From assembly GCA_021848765.1 (NCBI GenBank), contig JAJZTU010000249.1:1-5134 (forward strand): a stretch of 5,134 nucleotides of DNA, in the 5' to 3' direction. Positions 4,829 through 5,134 of this stretch are shown here, piece by piece. The DNA is from Bacillota bacterium. Its GTDB lineage: Bacteria; Bacillota; GCA-003054495; Carboxydocellales; JAJZTU01. Each line of letters starts with the position of its first letter. Positions within the stretch are counted from its first letter, which is position 1. Made by a program: the position numbers and the translations under genes. Below the pieces are notes generated by a model. That model was given only the letters and a program-made list of their open reading frames with translations. It was not told the origin of the DNA and ran no database searches.

Positions 4829-5134
4829 TTAATATTCTATTCCCCGCCTGCTGTCTATACCTGCCTGGAAGGGATGTTTTTGGGGAAAAACCTCAGTAAC
4901 AAGGTCTGCCAGGTCTATTATCTCCTGGGGCATTTCCCTTCCGGTAAGCACTATTTCCAGGTTAGTTGGTTTTGCTTTTAGTAGGTTGCAAACCTCTTCT
5001 GCATCGAGAAGACGGTGACGTAAAGGATGGCTGAGCTCATCCAGGATTAGCAAATCACAGCACTGCTGAGTAATTAAACTTCTGGTATAGTCCAAGGCAG
5101 GTCTGGCGAGATTAGTCCGGATATCCCGGTTTTT
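4829..5134 (-). CDS. cobO: Cob(I)alamin adenosyltransferase, CobO/BtuR type (C-terminal part, cut by window edge)
   Basis: This enzyme transfers the 5'-deoxyadenosyl group of ATP to cob(I)alamin or cobinamide, making coenzyme B12. About 101 residues are visible and the frame stays open to position 5134, so the start lies outside the window; a TTG at 5093-5095 is internal, not the true start. Recognisable are the Walker-B-like strand CDLLILDEL, then the segments LLDAEEVCNLL, LEIVLTGR and IDLADLVTEV. The C-terminal signature KHPFQAGIDSRRGIEY ends the chain, as in CobO/CobA/BtuR enzymes. Family members are about 170-200 residues, so roughly half is missing, including the N-terminal P-loop. The stop is TAA at 4829-4831. 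It lies 100 bases upstream of the DUF47 gene on the same strand with no clear terminator between. A corrinoid-dependent anaerobic lifestyle would fit, but B12 genes are not organised with phosphate genes as a rule, so adjacency may be incidental. Confidence 0.88.
   Translation of the reverse strand, partial: KNRDIRTNLARPALDYTRSLITQQCCDLLILDELSHPLRHRLLDAEEVCNLLKAKPTNLEIVLTGREMPQEIIDLADLVTEVFPQKHPFQAGIDSRRGIEY

Overview
The window looks like chromosomal backbone of an anaerobic, probably spore-forming Firmicute of the Peptococcaceae/Moorella type. This is inferred from three things: a DUF3786 protein (a family I associate with such anaerobes), strong AGGAGG-type ribosome binding sites with frequent GTG starts, and the sequence character of the MreB, Pit and CobO-like proteins. 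No mobile element, CRISPR array, rRNA or tRNA was seen, and no gap between genes exceeds about 200 bases.

Layout: positions 1-139 hold the 3' flank and a strong intrinsic terminator for a minus-strand DUF3786 gene (140-757). A 136-bp divergent intergenic region separates it from a stand-alone plus-strand MreB/Mbl actin homologue (894-1955). Everything from about 2010 to the right edge is on the minus strand. Read in the direction of transcription it is: the C-terminal half of a cobalamin adenosyltransferase (CobO/BtuR type, cut by the edge), a DUF47/PhoU-like protein, a PiT-family phosphate permease whose start overlaps the DUF47 stop by 8 bases, a universal stress protein, and a small four-helix membrane protein of unknown function.

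The clearest functional unit is the DUF47-Pit pair, a known arrangement in which the DUF47 protein is thought to control or assist low-affinity phosphate (metal-phosphate) uptake. The stress protein follows with its own likely promoter and terminator. MreB organises cell-wall elongation; here it lacks the mreC and mreD genes that often follow it. The DUF3786 and small membrane proteins have no assigned role.

No clearly new system is visible. The points most worth a second look are: DUF47 metal-site motifs that appear degenerate, near-palindromes just upstream of mreB and of the DUF47 gene, a G/C hairpin in the stress-protein leader, and nine leading bases identical to the end of an Illumina adapter.
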